NCBI GenBank assembly: GCA_019749855.1
Contig: JAIEPI010000062.1
Coordinates: 1 to 6,521 of the forward strand
Direction of reading: 5' to 3'
Length of the DNA: 6,521 bases
Origin: Rickettsiales bacterium
GTDB lineage: Bacteria > Pseudomonadota > Alphaproteobacteria > Rickettsiales > UBA998
Shown: positions 5,516 through 6,521 of the stretch, in pieces
How positions within the stretch are numbered: position 1 is the stretch's first letter
How the letters are laid out: each line of letters starts with the position of its first letter
The notes under the pieces: model-generated
What the model saw: the letters and a program-made list of their open reading frames with translations, nothing else
What the model was told of the DNA's origin: nothing
Databases searched by the model: none
Translations under genes and position numbers: made by a program

Positions 5516-6521
5516 ATGTTCAATATTACACGCAAATCAATCGAATGGGGTGGCAAAACACTCACACTGGAAACAGGGCGCATTGCCCGTCAGGCCGATG
5601 GCGCCGTCCTCGCGACGTATGGCGACACAGTAGTGCTGTGCACCGTTGTCTCCGCTAAGCAACCCAAGCCGGATATCGATTTCTTCCCGCTGACCGTGCA
5701 TTATCAGGAAAAAACCTTCGCTGCGGGTAAAATTCCCGGTGGCTTCTTCAAGCGCGAAGGCCGCCCTTCTGAGAAAGAAATTCTCACCTCGCGTCTCATT
5801 GATCGCCCAATTCGCCCCTTGTTCATTGACGGCTTCCGCAATGAAACACAAGTGGTGTGCACGCTGATGTCGCATGACAAATCCAATGACCCTGATATCG
5901 TCGCCATGGTGGGTGCTTCCGCCGCGTTGACCATCTCTGGCGTGCCATTCCTTGGCCCCATCGGCGGCGCTCGTGTCGCATTAATCAACGGTGAATTTGT
6001 CCTCAACCCCACCATGCAGGAAATGCCGGACAGCATCCTTGATCTGGTGGTCGCTGGTACCAAGTCTTCGGTGTTGATGGTCGAATCAGAAGCGCAGGAA
6101 CTCTCTGAGGAGCAGATGCTCGCAGCGGTGGTGTATGGTCATGAGCAAATGCAGACGGTGATTGATTTCATCATCAACTTTGCTGAACTCTGCGCCAAAG
6201 AGCCGTGGGATATTGCGGTGGATGAGTCCGCTGAGGGGCTTTATGCCAAAGTCAGCGCGATGGCAGAAGCCGAGATGCGCGCTGCTTACACGACTCAAAA
6301 CAAGCAAGAGCGCGTGAAAAAGATCAACGAAGTGAAGAAAGCGGTGAAAGAAGCCATGCTGGCCGAGGAGTATAAATCGGTTCCGGTGAGCGACGCGATC
6401 AAGAAACTGGAGTCGCACATTGTGCGTCGCAACATCCTTGAGAAGCAGCACCGTATCGATGGCCGTGGCCCAGCGGATATTCGTCAGATTCTGGCGGAAG
6501 TCAGTGTGCTGCCACGCACGC
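5516..6521 (+). CDS. pnp: Polyribonucleotide nucleotidyltransferase (PNPase), N-terminal 335 codons
   Basis: PNPase is the phosphate-dependent 3'-to-5' exoribonuclease of the cytoplasmic RNA-decay machinery, normally about 700 residues and trimeric. The window holds the first 335 codons and the right edge cuts the gene. Residues about 12-144 are the first RNase PH-like domain (GGKTLTLETGRIARQADGAV, GDTVVLCTVVSA), with the RNA-contacting FFKR loop at 77-80 and the family signature GRPSEKEILTSRLIDRPIRP at 82-101. The all-helical linker domain covers about 240-305 (charged helices such as NKQERVKKINEVKKAVKEAM). The second RNase PH domain begins at RIDGRGPADIRQI (313-325) and VLPRT at the cut. 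No frameshift is visible. The start gives the standard MFNITRKSIEWGG-type N-terminus; GAAAG at 5503-5507 is a weak ribosome site. The usual upstream partner rpsO is absent; repeat copy 2 and a divergent flagellin gene take its place. Confidence 0.97.
   Translation, partial: MFNITRKSIEWGGKTLTLETGRIARQADGAVLATYGDTVVLCTVVSAKQPKPDIDFFPLTVHYQEKTFAAGKIPGGFFKREGRPSEKEILTSRLIDRPIRPLFIDGFRNETQVVCTLMSHDKSNDPDIVAMVGASAALTISGVPFLGPIGGARVALINGEFVLNPTMQEMPDSILDLVVAGTKSSVLMVESEAQELSEEQMLAAVVYGHEQMQTVIDFIINFAELCAKEPWDIAVDESAEGLYAKVSAMAEAEMRAAYTTQNKQERVKKINEVKKAVKEAMLAEEYKSVPVSDAIKKLESHIVRRNILEKQHRIDGRGPADIRQILAEVSVLPRT

Noticed and set aside
5537..6451. Three minus-strand ORFs antisense to pnp.
   Set aside because: pnp is highly conserved and unambiguous here; the antisense frames show no protein-like features.

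Overview
The window looks like chromosomal DNA from a motile, diderm (Gram-negative) proteobacterium, most likely an alphaproteobacterium. The grounds are the flagellin type (N- and C-terminal helices around a short core when the insert is removed), a consensus sigma-54 promoter in front of the flagellin gene, and proteobacterial-type PNPase and DevC/FtsX-like permease sequences. Base composition is roughly balanced. No plasmid, phage or transposase gene is visible. The taxonomic call is inference.

Layout: (1) 1-332, minus strand: the N-terminal part of a DevC/MacB-type ABC exporter permease, cut by the window edge. (2) 333-422: a short divergent control region with a 26-bp imperfect palindrome (380-405) overlapping a TATAAT box. 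(3) 423-1118, plus: a TetR/AcrR-family regulator, the probable repressor of the divergent exporter. (4) 1205-3133, plus: a five-helix membrane protein with an extracytoplasmic alkaline-phosphatase-superfamily domain of the LtaS/OpgB (phosphoglycerol transferase) type. (5) 3173-3316 and 5338-5484: two direct copies of a dispersed repeat (133-bp core, six mismatches) that bracket the next gene. (6) 3348-5120, minus: a 590-residue chimeric flagellin. (7) 5121-5515: the flagellin leader with its sigma-54 promoter, then repeat copy 2 in the pnp leader. (8) 5516-6521, plus: the first 335 codons of pnp (polynucleotide phosphorylase), cut by the right edge.

The standout is the flagellin. Its ends are ordinary D0/D1 flagellin, but about 300 residues in the middle are a composite module: glycine/aspartate-rich RTX-type calcium-binding repeats, then a PA14-like beta-sandwich, then RTX repeats again with a VENLTFADG tail typical of RTX adhesins. 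This predicts a filament whose outer surface carries an array of calcium-dependent, possibly glycan-binding domains. The gene has a textbook -24/-12 promoter, which suggests control by the flagellar hierarchy, and it sits between direct repeats, so it could be lost by a single recombination event.

Functionally, the TetR/ABC pair looks like a self-contained regulated export unit. The LtaS-like enzyme is a separate envelope-modification gene, and pnp is a core RNA-decay gene. Nothing suggests that the four parts form one pathway.
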